Below, one piece after another: positions 34,156-42,687 of a DNA stretch of 44,249 bases (within the stretch, counting starts at the first letter, position 1; every line of letters starts with the position of its first letter). A program made the position numbers and the translations under genes. Source of the DNA: Sphingomonadales bacterium. Its GTDB lineage: Bacteria > Pseudomonadota > Alphaproteobacteria > Sphingomonadales > Sphingomonadaceae. The notes beneath the pieces were generated by a model. It was not told where the DNA came from and made no database searches. It saw only the letters and a program-made list of their open reading frames with translations. The stretch spans positions 1 through 44,249 of the forward strand of contig JAIXQY010000226.1 in NCBI GenBank assembly GCA_027485485.1. Reading direction: 5' to 3'.

Positions 34156-35370
34156 TCAGAAAAACGCCTGCAACCCGGTTTGCGCCCGGCCCAGTATCAG
34201 GGCGTGCACATCGTGGGTGCCTTCATAGGTGTTGACCGCTTCCAGATTCATCACATGGCGGATCACGCCATATTCATCGGAAATGCCGTTGCCGCCGTGC
34301 ATGTCCCGCGCCTGCCGGGCGATATCCAGCGCCTTGCCGCAATTGTTGCGCTTCAACAGGCTGATCGCTTCGGGGGCCAACCGCTTCTGATCCATCAGCC
34401 GGCCGCCGGCCAGCGCCGCGCACAGGCCCAGGGTGATCTCGGTCTGCATATCGGCCAGCTTCTTCTGCACCAGCTGTGTCGCCGCCAGCGGCCGGCCGAA
34501 CTGCTTGCGGTCCAGCGTATATTGCCGTGCGGCGTGCCAGCAAAACTCCGCCGCGCCCATCGCGCCCCAGGCAATGCCATAGCGCGCATTGTTCAGGCAG
34601 CCGAACGGCCCGGCCAGGCCTTCCACGCCTTTCAGCATGCGGTCTTCGGGCAGATGCACATCGGCCAGCACGATCTCGCCGGTCACCCCGGCGCGAAGCG
34701 AGAATTTGCCTTCGATCTTGGGGGTGCTGAACCCGGCATCGCCGCGCTCCACCACAAAGCCTCGGATCTTGTCATCCTCGCACTTGGCCCACACCACCGC
34801 GACATCGGCCAGCGGCGAATTGGTGATCCACATCTTTGCACCGTTCAGCAGCCAGCCGCCCTGCACCGCCTTGGCCCGGGTTTTCATGCCGGCCGGGTCT
34901 GAGCCCGCATCCGGCTCGGTCAGGCCGAAACAGCCGATCAGCTCGCCACTGGCCAGGCCGGGCAGATAGCGTTCCCGTTGCGCCTCTGAACCATAAGCGT
35001 AGATCGGGTGCATCACCAACGACGACTGCACACTCATGGCCGAGCGATAGGCCGAATCGACCCGCTCCACCTCTCGCGCAATCAGGCCATAGCCAACATA
35101 GGACGCTCCGGCACAGCCATAGCCCTTGATGGTGGGGCCGAGCAGACCGGCCGCACCGAACTTCTTCATCAGCTCAGGGTCGAACGTCTCATGCCGGTTG
35201 GCCAGTTTCACCGCCGGCATCAGCTCGGCATCGCAAAAGGCGCGCGCCGCATCGCGGATCATCGCCTCTTCCTCGCCCAGCTGGGCGGCCAGCAGCAACG
35301 GGTCTTCCCAATCGAACTTCGGCCACTTCGGCGCGAAATGCTGGATATCGGTGGCGGCAGCGGTGGCCAT
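34156..35370 (-). CDS. gcdH: Glutaryl-CoA dehydrogenase
   Basis: A 404-residue FAD acyl-CoA dehydrogenase. It is nearly superimposable on known [24 protein letters not shown] with Arg109 at the glutarate-carboxylate position, [59 protein letters not shown], and [17 protein letters not shown] with catalytic Glu383. It oxidatively decarboxylates glutaryl-CoA to crotonyl-CoA in lysine, tryptophan or aromatic degradation, passing electrons to ETF. AAGGGAG precedes the ATG. It diverges from an FAH-family hydrolase gene across 87 bases; other enzymes of the pathway are not in the window. Confidence 0.96.
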   Translation of the reverse strand: MATAAATDIQHFAPKWPKFDWEDPLLLAAQLGEEEAMIRDAARAFCDAELMPAVKLANRHETFDPELMKKFGAAGLLGPTIKGYGCAGASYVGYGLIAREVERVDSAYRSAMSVQSSLVMHPIYAYGSEAQRERYLPGLASGELIGCFGLTEPDAGSDPAGMKTRAKAVQGGWLLNGAKMWITNSPLADVAVVWAKCEDDKIRGFVVERGDAGFSTPKIEGKFSLRAGVTGEIVLADVHLPEDRMLKGVEGLAGPFGCLNNARYGIAWGAMGAAEFCWHAARQYTLDRKQFGRPLAATQLVQKKLADMQTEITLGLCAALAGGRLMDQKRLAPEAISLLKRNNCGKALDIARQARDMHGGNGISDEYGVIRHVMNLEAVNTYEGTHDVHALILGRAQTGLQAFF

Positions 35371-35457
35371 GGCAAAACTCCCTTTTGTCCGTTCTAGGCC
35401 GTGAAAAGCGCCGCGCCAAGGCTTGCAAGCTGCGGCAAACGGGTTCAGCCTGTTGTC

Positions 35458-36468
35458 ATGAAGCTCGCATCATTGAAATCCGGCCGGGATGGCCGGCTCG
35501 TCGTTGTCTCTGAAGATCTGGCCTGGTGCGCCGCGCCGCCGCCCATGTATCCCACCTTGCAATCCGTGCTGGATGATTGGGATCGCGCGGCCCCGGTGCT
35601 GGAAGGGGTGGCGCTGTCCCTCTCACACGATGCCGTGCCACATTCGCGCTTTCACGAGCGGGAGGCCGCAGCGCCCCTGCCCCGCGCCTATCAATGGGCC
35701 GATGGCAGCGCCTATGTGAACCATGTCGAGCTGGTGCGCCGGGCGCGCGGCGCCGAGCTGCCGGCCAGTTTCTGGCATGATCCGCTGATGTATCAAGGCG
35801 GCAGCGACCAGTTCCTCTCCCCCCGCTGCGCCATCCCGTTCCACGATCCGGCCTGGGGCCTGGATCTGGAGGCCGAGGTGGTGGTGGTGACCGGCGATGT
35901 GCGCCAGGGCGCCAGCCGCGACGAAGCCCTGGCCGCCATCCGCCTCGTGGGCCTGGTCAACGATGTCTCTTTGCGCGGGCTGATCCCCGATGAACTGGCC
36001 AAGGGCTTTGGCTTTGTGCAGTCCAAGCCGGCCTCGGCCCTGTCGCCCGTGCTGGTCACCCCGCAGGCGCTGGGCGACCGCTGGCAGGATGGCAAGCTGA
36101 TCGGCACGCTTTCCATCGATCTGAATGGCCAGCCGTTCGGCCGGGTGGAAACCCATACCGACATGACATTCGATTTCGGGACGCTCATCGCGCATCTGGC
36201 CAAGACAAGGCACATCGGGGCGGGCAGCATCATCGGTTCGGGCACGGTCTCCAACCGCGATGCCGGCGGCGGCCCGGGCCAGCCGGTGGCGCAAGGCGGC
36301 CGCGGTTATGCCTGCATCGCCGAACAGCGCATGGTGGAAACCATCACATCGGGCGCCCCCACCACCCCCTGGCTCAGCCCCGGCGACGTGGTGCGCATCG
36401 AAATGCTGGACGAAAAACACCACAGCATGTTCGGCGCCATCGAACAGCTGGTCACCGCTGCCGGTTGA
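35458..36468 (+). CDS. Fumarylacetoacetase-family hydrolase
   Basis: A 336-residue FAH-superfamily enzyme. The metal site begins with [13 protein letters not shown] (Glu138 and Glu140), then [15 protein letters not shown] and [16 protein letters not shown], the usual Asp and Lys positions. It ends with [20 protein letters not shown] and [11 protein letters not shown]. Such enzymes hydrolyse or decarboxylate beta-diketo acids in aromatic catabolism; the two-domain length is close to the 2-keto-4-pentenoate hydratase/FAH-like group rather than full-length tyrosine-pathway FAH. The ATG at 35458 is chosen because it gives the typical MKLASL start; a ribosome site is not obvious. It is divergent from gcdH and followed by a tRNA gene. 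Confidence 0.9.
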   Translation: MKLASLKSGRDGRLVVVSEDLAWCAAPPPMYPTLQSVLDDWDRAAPVLEGVALSLSHDAVPHSRFHEREAAAPLPRAYQWADGSAYVNHVELVRRARGAELPASFWHDPLMYQGGSDQFLSPRCAIPFHDPAWGLDLEAEVVVVTGDVRQGASRDEALAAIRLVGLVNDVSLRGLIPDELAKGFGFVQSKPASALSPVLVTPQALGDRWQDGKLIGTLSIDLNGQPFGRVETHTDMTFDFGTLIAHLAKTRHIGAGSIIGSGTVSNRDAGGGPGQPVAQGGRGYACIAEQRMVETITSGAPTTPWLSPGDVVRIEMLDEKHHSMFGAIEQLVTAAG

Positions 36469-36509
36469 CGGGAACCGGCCTTTGGTGGCACGGGGTGCGC
36501 CGCGCCACT

Positions 36510-36583
36510 GCGGGTATGATGTAATGGTAGCCTGTCAGCTTCCCAAGCTGAACGCGCGGGTTCGATTCCCGCTACCCGCTCCA
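36510..36583 (+). tRNA. tRNA-Gly (anticodon CCC)
   Basis: A 74-base tRNA with encoded CCA. The acceptor stem is GCGGGTA paired with TACCCGC; D arm with AATGGTAG; anticodon stem TCAGC/GCTGA around loop TTCCCAA, so the anticodon is CCC reading GGG. The T arm has GGTTCGATTCC. All stems pair without mismatch. It stands alone between the FAH-family hydrolase and an M15 peptidase gene. No promoter or U-rich terminator is obvious. Confidence 0.95.
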
Positions 36584-36655
36584 GCTCTGCACTTTCCTAC
36601 GCGCCGGTTTTCGCGCTAAGCTTCGCCGGTCATCTGGAAATGAGGCGAGACGGAC

Positions 36656-37135
36656 ATGCAGCTTTCCCCCAATTTCACCCTGGCCGAACTCACCCGCAGC
36701 GATACGGCCACGCGGCTGGGCATCGACAACACGCCGCCGCCAGCGGTGATCAGCGCTTTGCGCCATCTGTGTGAACGGGTGCTGGAACCAACCCGCCGCC
36801 AGTTCGGCCGGCCGGTGCGGGTGAATTCCGGCTATCGCTCGCCCCGGGCAAACAGTGCTGTGGGCGGGTCTGACACCAGCCAGCATGTGTTTGGTGAAGC
36901 CGCTGATCTCGAGATCCCCGGCATCGCAAATGGCGACATTGCGATCTGGATCAGGGACACGCTGGTGTTCGACCAGCTGATCCTGGAAGCCTATACCCCC
37001 GGCCAGCCGTCCAGCGGCTGGGTGCATGTCAGCCTCACCACCCGGCGGGTGCCGCGCAAATCGGTGCTCACGGCAACGCCGCGCGGCGGCGGCCAGCGCG
37101 GGATGGATTACCGCCCCGGCCTGATCATCGGGTGA
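36656..37135 (+). CDS. M15-family peptidase (VanY/endolysin-like)
   Basis: A 159-residue protein of the M15A type, short and without a signal peptide. It begins LSPNFTLAELTRSDTATR, as many phage-type M15 endolysins do, and has SGYRSPRAN, the zinc motif SQHVFGEAADLE (His77, Asp84) and WVHVS with His124. These are the three ligands of zinc D,D- or L,D-carboxypeptidases that cut peptidoglycan stem peptides. Absence of an export signal and position 72 bases after a tRNA hint at phage origin, but no other phage gene is near. Its end overlaps the convergent small membrane protein gene by 11 bases. Confidence 0.86.
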   Translation: MQLSPNFTLAELTRSDTATRLGIDNTPPPAVISALRHLCERVLEPTRRQFGRPVRVNSGYRSPRANSAVGGSDTSQHVFGEAADLEIPGIANGDIAIWIRDTLVFDQLILEAYTPGQPSSGWVHVSLTTRRVPRKSVLTATPRGGGQRGMDYRPGLIIG

Positions 37136-37292
37136 CGGCGAAATAGATCACATAGAACCAGCCGAACAGGCCGTGGATGATGGCCCACAGCAGTGATTTG
37201 TGCAGGCTCCAGCTGATGGCGATGGCCAGGGCCGAACCGAAACCGATGCCGGTTCGGACCACTTCACCGCTGCGCAATCGTTGTTCGGCCAT
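37125..37292 (-). CDS. 55-residue membrane protein
   Basis: A short protein, basic and polar at the N-terminus (MAEQRLRSGEVVRTG), then two hydrophobic stretches covering about residues 16-52 with an aromatic end (LFGWFYVIYFA). An AAGGA ribosome site at good spacing before the ATG at 37292, the patterned Trp/His/Tyr residues and lack of an alternative frame support a real gene. Proteins of this size with a WAIIHGxFGWxYVIYxA ending are widespread and uncharacterised, as I recall. It follows the aminotransferase gene by 28 bases on the same strand, so it may be part of that operon. Confidence 0.7.
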   Translation of the reverse strand: MAEQRLRSGEVVRTGIGFGSALAIAISWSLHKSLLWAIIHGLFGWFYVIYFAVTR

Positions 37293-37320
37293 GTCGTGAT
37301 CCTTTACTGTATTATTTTCA

Positions 37321-38475
37321 TCATACAGAAATGCCAGTTCCAAGCAACCGCTGCCGGGCCGCATTGAGGCGGCGGGCGCCTTCATCCAGCACCGCATCGG
37401 ACTTGGCGAAGCACAGGCGGATGAACGGGGTTTCGCACCCATCGGGCTGAAAGGCCGAAAGCGGGATGGCCGCCACGCCATCATCGGTGCGGGCCACGGC
37501 GGCTTCGCAGAAGCTGCGGTCGCCCATGGCGATGCCCGAAGCCGCCAGATCGGCCATCAGGAAATAGCTGCCGTGCGTGGGCAGCAGCGCCCAGCCACCG
37601 GCGGTGAGTGCGGCGGCGAGCCGGTCCCGCGCCGTGGTGAAGCGCGCGCGGGCGGCGGCATACCAGGCATCGGGCAGGGCAAGGCCAGTGGCCACGGCCA
37701 CCTGCAACGGCGGCGCTGTGGTGAAGGTGAGGAACTGGTGCACCTGCGCCACCCGCTCGGCCAGCACAGCCTCCGCCACCACCCAGCCGACCTTCCAGCC
37801 GGTGAGCGCCAGCAATTTGCCGGCTGATCCGATCTTGATGGTGCGTTCGGGCGCGAGGGTGAACGGCGACAGGTGCGGGGCGTCGCTGGTCAGCACCGCT
37901 TCCCACACTTCGTCGCTGATGATGGTGAGGTCATGCCGGCGGGCGAGATCGGCAATCGCCGCCAGCATCGCCGGCCCGGCCACGGCCCCGGTGGGATTGT
38001 GCGGCGTGTTCAACAGGATGGCGCGGGTGGCCGGCGTGATGGCGGCGGCAATGGCCTCGGCACTGGCCTGCCAGTCGGGTGGTTGCAGCGCCACCCACAC
38101 CGGCCGCGCGCCCGCCCGTCGCACCAGCGGCGCATAGGCATCATAGGCCGGCGCGAACAAGATCACCTCGTCGCTTGCACCAGCGACCGCCATGATGCTG
38201 GCCGCCAATGCCTCGGTCGCGCCGGAGGTGATGATCACCTGATCGGGCGTCAGCGCCAGGCCGCTCCGGGCATAGAATCCCGCCACGGCCGCCCGCAGTT
38301 CGGGCAGGCCGCGCATCGGTGGATATTGGTTGTAACCGTGGGTGATCGCTTCGGCCCCGGCCGCCAGCACCGCATCGGGCCAGCCGAAATCGGGAAAGCC
38401 CTGGCCCAGATTGATGGCATCATGCTGCCGGGCCAGGCCCGACATATGTTCGAAGATGGTGGTGCCGGCCTGCAT
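37321..38475 (-). CDS. PLP-dependent aminotransferase, class I/II
   Basis: A 384-residue fold-type I aminotransferase. It begins TTIFEHMSGLARQHDAINLG and QGFPDF, the N-terminus of the YbdL/kynurenine-aminotransferase-like (methionine/aromatic) group. PLP residues are NTPHNPTGAV, ISDEVWE and the Schiff-base Lys in IGSAGKLLALTGWKVG, with C-terminal FIRLCFAK for the substrate-carboxylate Arg. The frame extends upstream into the S41 gene, but the ATG at 38475 is the only start giving the family N-terminus; it lies inside a strong hairpin (38464-38502). Probable substrates are methionine, glutamine or aromatic amino acids; not determined. Confidence 0.9.
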   Translation of the reverse strand: MQAGTTIFEHMSGLARQHDAINLGQGFPDFGWPDAVLAAGAEAITHGYNQYPPMRGLPELRAAVAGFYARSGLALTPDQVIITSGATEALAASIMAVAGASDEVILFAPAYDAYAPLVRRAGARPVWVALQPPDWQASAEAIAAAITPATRAILLNTPHNPTGAVAGPAMLAAIADLARRHDLTIISDEVWEAVLTSDAPHLSPFTLAPERTIKIGSAGKLLALTGWKVGWVVAEAVLAERVAQVHQFLTFTTAPPLQVAVATGLALPDAWYAAARARFTTARDRLAAALTAGGWALLPTHGSYFLMADLAASGIAMGDRSFCEAAVARTDDGVAAIPLSAFQPDGCETPFIRLCFAKSDAVLDEGARRLNAARQRLLGTGISV

Positions 38476-38502
38476 GCTGCGCTTTCTGGCATGCAGGCCG
38501 GC
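38464..38502 (-). promoter_or_regulatory. 12-base-pair hairpin containing the aminotransferase start codon
   Basis: ATGCAGGCCGGC (38491-38502) and its exact inverse GCCGGCCTGCAT (38464-38475) are separated by 15 bases. On the transcribed minus strand the AUG of the aminotransferase lies at the first bases of the 3' arm. It could mask initiation, or end transcription from the S41 gene located 15 bases upstream. Which role applies is inference. Confidence 0.55.
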
Positions 38503-38516
38503 AGGAGGCCAGCCCC

Positions 38517-40445
38517 TCAGGCCGCGGGGCGCAGCTGGTAGCTGTGGCGCATGATGAACGGCTGGCCGGCCGTGCGGCTCTGCCGCGTGATGCGCAGGAC
38601 CGGGCCATCGCGGGTGAGGATTTCGCGCACCATCACCTTCCGGCCATTCTCCTCGCCGCTGCCATCGGCCACGATGGTGAGCGCCCCGGCGCTGCTGCGG
38701 CGCAGTTCCGCCACGGCCAGCACCTCCCGGCTGTTGTCGCCGCTGATGATCAGCTGCTTGCCATCGGGTGTGAATGACCAGCTCTGGCGGCTGCGCACCG
38801 TCTTGCCGGGGCCGTCGTCGAAGGTCCAAGCCAGGCTGAGGCCGCTGGCCTGCATCAGGGTTGGCAGGCTGCTGCGCGTGTCGTCCTGATAGTCGCGATA
38901 ATCCAGCGTGCCAGTCCAGTTGCCGGCCAGCGCGGTGGTGAGCGCAGCAGCGGCATCGACGGGAGCGGTTGGTGTACCCAGAGCGCGTGCCACTTCCAGC
39001 GCGCGGTCGCGCCCGGCTTGGAAATCGGCCAGTGTCGGCACCACCAGCACATCGGCCGCCACTCCGCGGCGCGGTGTGAAGCTCTTGATATTCGTGCGGT
39101 TCCAGGCATTTGGCACCCGCACCTTGATGCCGCTGGCCGGCAACTTGAGGTTGAAGATCTGCCCTGCCGTCGGCCCTTCGGCGCTGCCCGACCCTTCCTC
39201 CCCCACCAGCGTGGCGCCGCGCCGTTCCTTGAACCAGGCAATGGTGCGGGTGGCGCCGGAGCCGTTCTGCGGGCTGGTCAACACCGTCAACCGGCCGGTG
39301 AAGCGCTGGGCTGCCGGCAGCGGCAGATGCTCGATGGTGCCGGCGTCGTCATCGGTTTCATTGGGATCGGCCGGGATGCGATCATACCAACCGTCGGGCG
39401 TGCGGATGAACCCGGCTTCCGGCGCGTTGAACAGCGCCTCGCGATCGCCCCAGCTGTCGATATACTGGGGCAGATCGCCATAACGGATCGCCTTGGATCG
39501 CACCGGCTTGCCCCAGGTGAACGGCGCATCGAACAGATAACGCGCCAGCGCAATCGACGGGCCTTCCGAGCCGCCGCCATTGTTCCTGAGATCAAGGATC
39601 AGATGCTCGGTACCGGCCTCCTTCATCGCCTTGAAGAAGCCGCCCAGGAAGGGCGTGGTCGCCACCGGGTTGCGATAATTGACGAAGGTGTCGATCTTCA
39701 GCCGGGCCGTCTTGCCGGCCATACGCCACGTTATCCCGTTATAGAATTCGTTGCGATAGGGGCCGTCGGGCGCGTCGAGTCGGGTCCATTGATCAAAGCT
39801 GATCGGGGCCAACTGGCTGGCCTGGCTGGCGGCCGCGCCCGGCATTTTCCAATTGATATCCCAACGGTTTGGCGCGCCGAACAGGCCGAGCCAATATTCC
39901 TCCAGATCGCTTCCGCCCAGATCGCTGTCGTCGGCGATCTTCACCGCGATGGCCTGATCGGTGTCGCCGTCATAGGCGACCAGCGGGGCAACGGCAGTGA
40001 GGATCTGCGGCACCTGGCGGCCATTGATGGCGGTGATTTCCGCGCCCTTGGGCAGCGCGCCCGAAATCACGATCATGCGCCCTTCGATCAGCTTGAAGCG
40101 CAGCGGCAAGTGGCTGGCGTTGGTCTTGCGCCAGCTCTCGATGGCGTCGGGCAGTTCGGGCTTGCTGTGATCGCAATGGATGCTGGCCACCAGCCGGGCG
40201 ATCTCCCGGTGCAGGGCGAGCGTGCTGATCGGCGCGCGCGTCTGCGCCTCCAGCCGGGAAAAGGCGCCATCAACCTCGGCCTTGGGCACATAGCGATACA
40301 GGCCGGGGTGAATGGTCTCCATCGCCCGGCGCAGCAGGGCAACGTCGCTGGCGGCTTGAGCCGGCGAGAGCAGCGGGTTGGGCATGTCGGCGGGGCTGGC
40401 CGGCGCAGACGCCAGCAGCGCGGCAAGGAGAATGGTACGGATCAT
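38517..40445 (-). CDS. Exported S41-family serine protease with C-terminal beta domain
   Basis: A 642-residue protein with a short signal peptide (ILLAALLASAPASPA). An N-terminal helical region (LRRAMETIHPGLYRY) and a mid region lead to the tail-specific protease core: HLILDLRNNGGGSEGPS, and the nucleophile in TSPQNGSGATRTIAWF (Ser396), then LVGEEGSGSAEGP. After about residue 500 comes a lipocalin-like beta domain (AGNWTGTLDYRDYQDD). AAAGGTC precedes the ATG at 40445. It lies 89 bases after the AraC-type regulator gene and may be under its control. Substrate unknown, presumably periplasmic peptides or proteins. Confidence 0.85.
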   Translation of the reverse strand: MIRTILLAALLASAPASPADMPNPLLSPAQAASDVALLRRAMETIHPGLYRYVPKAEVDGAFSRLEAQTRAPISTLALHREIARLVASIHCDHSKPELPDAIESWRKTNASHLPLRFKLIEGRMIVISGALPKGAEITAINGRQVPQILTAVAPLVAYDGDTDQAIAVKIADDSDLGGSDLEEYWLGLFGAPNRWDINWKMPGAAASQASQLAPISFDQWTRLDAPDGPYRNEFYNGITWRMAGKTARLKIDTFVNYRNPVATTPFLGGFFKAMKEAGTEHLILDLRNNGGGSEGPSIALARYLFDAPFTWGKPVRSKAIRYGDLPQYIDSWGDREALFNAPEAGFIRTPDGWYDRIPADPNETDDDAGTIEHLPLPAAQRFTGRLTVLTSPQNGSGATRTIAWFKERRGATLVGEEGSGSAEGPTAGQIFNLKLPASGIKVRVPNAWNRTNIKSFTPRRGVAADVLVVPTLADFQAGRDRALEVARALGTPTAPVDAAAALTTALAGNWTGTLDYRDYQDDTRSSLPTLMQASGLSLAWTFDDGPGKTVRSRQSWSFTPDGKQLIISGDNSREVLAVAELRRSSAGALTIVADGSGEENGRKVMVREILTRDGPVLRITRQSRTAGQPFIMRHSYQLRPAA

Positions 40446-40534
40446 GGCGGGACCTTTCGGGTTGCAGTTGGCGGCCCGGCAACTGGCGGATTCGGGCATT
40501 CGCATCGCCCGAAACGCTGAATTTTGCGCGATTT

Positions 40535-41629
40535 TCAGGATTTGAGACGTGCTTGTGACGGCGTCATCCCGGCAAATTCGGCAAAGGCCCGGTTGAAACT
40601 GGCCTTGGACCGAAAGCCGGCGTCCATCGCCATGGTGAGGATGGCGCGCGTCTCGGCCGGATCGGCCAGCCAGGCCTGCACTTGGCGCACCCGCCGCCGG
40701 TTGATCACCGCGTTGAAATTGGCCCCCAGCCCTTCGTTGAAGGCGCGCGCCAGATAATTGCCGTTGGTGCCGAGCGCGCGGGCCAGGCTGGCGGCGGTCA
40801 GGTCAGGGTCCTGCCACAGGCGCCTGGCCTCGATCTCGGCCTCGAACCGCGCGCCCAGCGCCGCCCAATCGCGGCCGGCCGGCAGCGCCGGCGCTTCGTC
40901 GGTGACATCGCCCGGCACCGGATAGCGCATGCCGGCATGGCGCCATCCTTCCACCCCCAGATAGATCACCAGCCCGGAGAAGATCACATACAGCCAGAAC
41001 TGGTCGAAATAGTTTCGGCTGGGATCGCGCAGATTGGCGATGAAAAAACCCAACCACACCAGCACCACCAGCCCCAGCGCGATCAGGAAATTGCGGATCC
41101 AATCAGGATCAAAATCGACCGCGTCCGTCACATTCTCGCGCAGCCAGCGGCGATAATCGGCCCAGCTCTGCCAGGCCAGCCGGCCATAGACAGCCAGCGA
41201 CACGAAGGTCGCCACCCGGAAAATCGGCGCGATGATCGGCGCGTGGGCCACCGTGTCCCACCAATTCTTGGTTTCAAGCGGGAAGGGAAACACCAGAGCA
41301 TCGGCAGCGAACTGCACCGCAACGGGCAGGAAATGCGGCCACAGCCGCACCGGCTGCCGGCCACACAGGCTGGTGGCATAGAGCCAAAGCAACGGCCCAA
41401 AGGCCAGCGTGTAACTGAACGGCGTGAAGCTGAGCCAGCGCCAGCGATCATAAAAGCCGGCAAAACCGATGATATAGGGCGTGATCAGCGCCGCGACGGC
41501 CAGAATGAGCAGCGCCAGCCAGCGATTGGCCGTGCGGTTGCTGGGCACGCGCCACAGCATCGCCGCCAGCACCAGGCCCTGCGCCGTGCCGACCAGCAGC
41601 GATATGCTCAGTACGCCGAATTCAATCAC
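40535..41629 (-). CDS. AraC-type regulator with N-terminal membrane domain
   Basis: A 364-residue protein with about seven hydrophobic helices in residues 1-220 and an AraC helix-turn-helix domain at the C-terminus (LTAASLARALGTNGNYLARA, then RRVRQVQAWLADP and MDAGFRSKASFNRAFAEF). This is the 7TM-like membrane-AraC architecture, sensing an unknown envelope or periplasmic signal and binding DNA from the membrane. The GTG at 41629 is preferred since GGGAGG precedes it; an ATG nine codons upstream (41656) is the alternative. It is first in line with the S41, aminotransferase and small membrane protein genes. It is divergent from the nitronate monooxygenase gene. Confidence 0.85.
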   Translation of the reverse strand: MIEFGVLSISLLVGTAQGLVLAAMLWRVPSNRTANRWLALLILAVAALITPYIIGFAGFYDRWRWLSFTPFSYTLAFGPLLWLYATSLCGRQPVRLWPHFLPVAVQFAADALVFPFPLETKNWWDTVAHAPIIAPIFRVATFVSLAVYGRLAWQSWADYRRWLRENVTDAVDFDPDWIRNFLIALGLVVLVWLGFFIANLRDPSRNYFDQFWLYVIFSGLVIYLGVEGWRHAGMRYPVPGDVTDEAPALPAGRDWAALGARFEAEIEARRLWQDPDLTAASLARALGTNGNYLARAFNEGLGANFNAVINRRRVRQVQAWLADPAETRAILTMAMDAGFRSKASFNRAFAEFAGMTPSQARLKS

Positions 41630-41712
41630 GCCCTGACCCTCCCACAATCGCGGCATTGCTGCCAGCCGGAGGGCGGGTTAGCTTTTGGCCATAATCACTT
41701 GGGGAACAGGCC

Positions 41713-42687
41713 ATGAAAACGCGCATCACCGAATTGTTCGGCATTGAACACCCGGTCATCCAGGGCGGCATGCACTATGTCGGCTTTGCCGAAATGGCCG
41801 CCGCTGTCTCCAACGCCGGTGGCTTGGGGCTGATCACTGGCCTCACCCAGGGCTCGGCCGAAAAGCTTGCCGCCGAGATCGCCCGCTGCCGCGAGATGAC
41901 CGACAAGCCGTTCGGCGTGAACCTCACCTTCCTGCCCAGCGTGACGCCGCCGGATTATCCCGGCCTGATCAAGGCGATCATCGAAGGCGGCGTGAAGGTG
42001 GTGGAAACCGCCGGCAACAACCCGGCCAAATATCTGCCCGCCCTGAAGGAGCATGGCATCAAGGTCATCCACAAATGCACCAGCGTCCGCCACAGCCTGA
42101 AGGCCGAGGCCATTGGCTGCGACGCGGTGTCGGTGGACGGCTTTGAATGCGGCGGCCACCCCGGCGAGGATGATGTGGGCAACTGGGTGCTGCTGCCGCG
42201 CGCCGCCGAGGAGCTGAAAATCCCGTTTGTGGCCAGCGGCGGCGTCGCCAACGGCAAGCAGCTGGCCGCCGCGCTGTGCATGGGCGCTGATGGCGTCAAC
42301 ATGGGCACGCGCTTCATCGCCACGGTGGAAGCGCCGGTGCACCAGAATGTGAAGGATGCGCTGGTCGCCGCCACCGAGCTGGACACCCGCCTGATCATGC
42401 GCCCGCTGCGCAACACCGAGCGGGTACTGAACAACGCCGCGGTGGAACGCCTGCTGGAAAAGGAACGCGCCAAGGGCTCCGATCTGAAGTTCGAGGACAT
42501 CATCGCCGAAGTCGCCGGCGTTTACCCCAAGATCATGAAGGATGGCGACATGGATGCCGGCGGCTGGAGCTGCGGCCAGGTGGTGGGCCTGATCCACGAT
42601 ATCCCCACCTGCAAGGACCTGATCGAAGGCATGGTGCGCGAGGCCGAAGCCATCATCCAGGGCCGCCTGCAACGGTTCGTGGCATGA
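41713..42687 (+). CDS. Nitronate monooxygenase/2-nitropropane dioxygenase-like flavoenzyme
   Basis: A 324-residue TIM-barrel FMN enzyme of the NMO family. It opens ITELFGIEHPVIQGGMHYVG, then SNAGGLGLITGLTQG, KPFGVNLTFLP, VDGFECGGHPGEDDVG with the FMN-region His, and VASGGVANGKQLAAALCMGA and MGTRFIAT for phosphate binding. It oxidises alkyl nitronates or a related CH-acid; many NMO-like proteins have other, unknown substrates. Its stop overlaps the ATG of the crotonase gene, so the two probably act together, possibly on a nitro- or enoyl-type substrate. It is divergent from the AraC-type gene. Confidence 0.9.
   Translation: MKTRITELFGIEHPVIQGGMHYVGFAEMAAAVSNAGGLGLITGLTQGSAEKLAAEIARCREMTDKPFGVNLTFLPSVTPPDYPGLIKAIIEGGVKVVETAGNNPAKYLPALKEHGIKVIHKCTSVRHSLKAEAIGCDAVSVDGFECGGHPGEDDVGNWVLLPRAAEELKIPFVASGGVANGKQLAAALCMGADGVNMGTRFIATVEAPVHQNVKDALVAATELDTRLIMRPLRNTERVLNNAAVERLLEKERAKGSDLKFEDIIAEVAGVYPKIMKDGDMDAGGWSCGQVVGLIHDIPTCKDLIEGMVREAEAIIQGRLQRFVA

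Noticed and set aside
36584-36655. Prophage attachment site after tRNA-Gly
   Set aside because: No integrase and no second copy of the tRNA 3' end were found in the window.
38476-38829. N-terminal extension of the aminotransferase frame
   Set aside because: It overlaps the S41 gene and reads as Arg/Gly/Pro-rich sequence; the family N-terminus begins at 38475.
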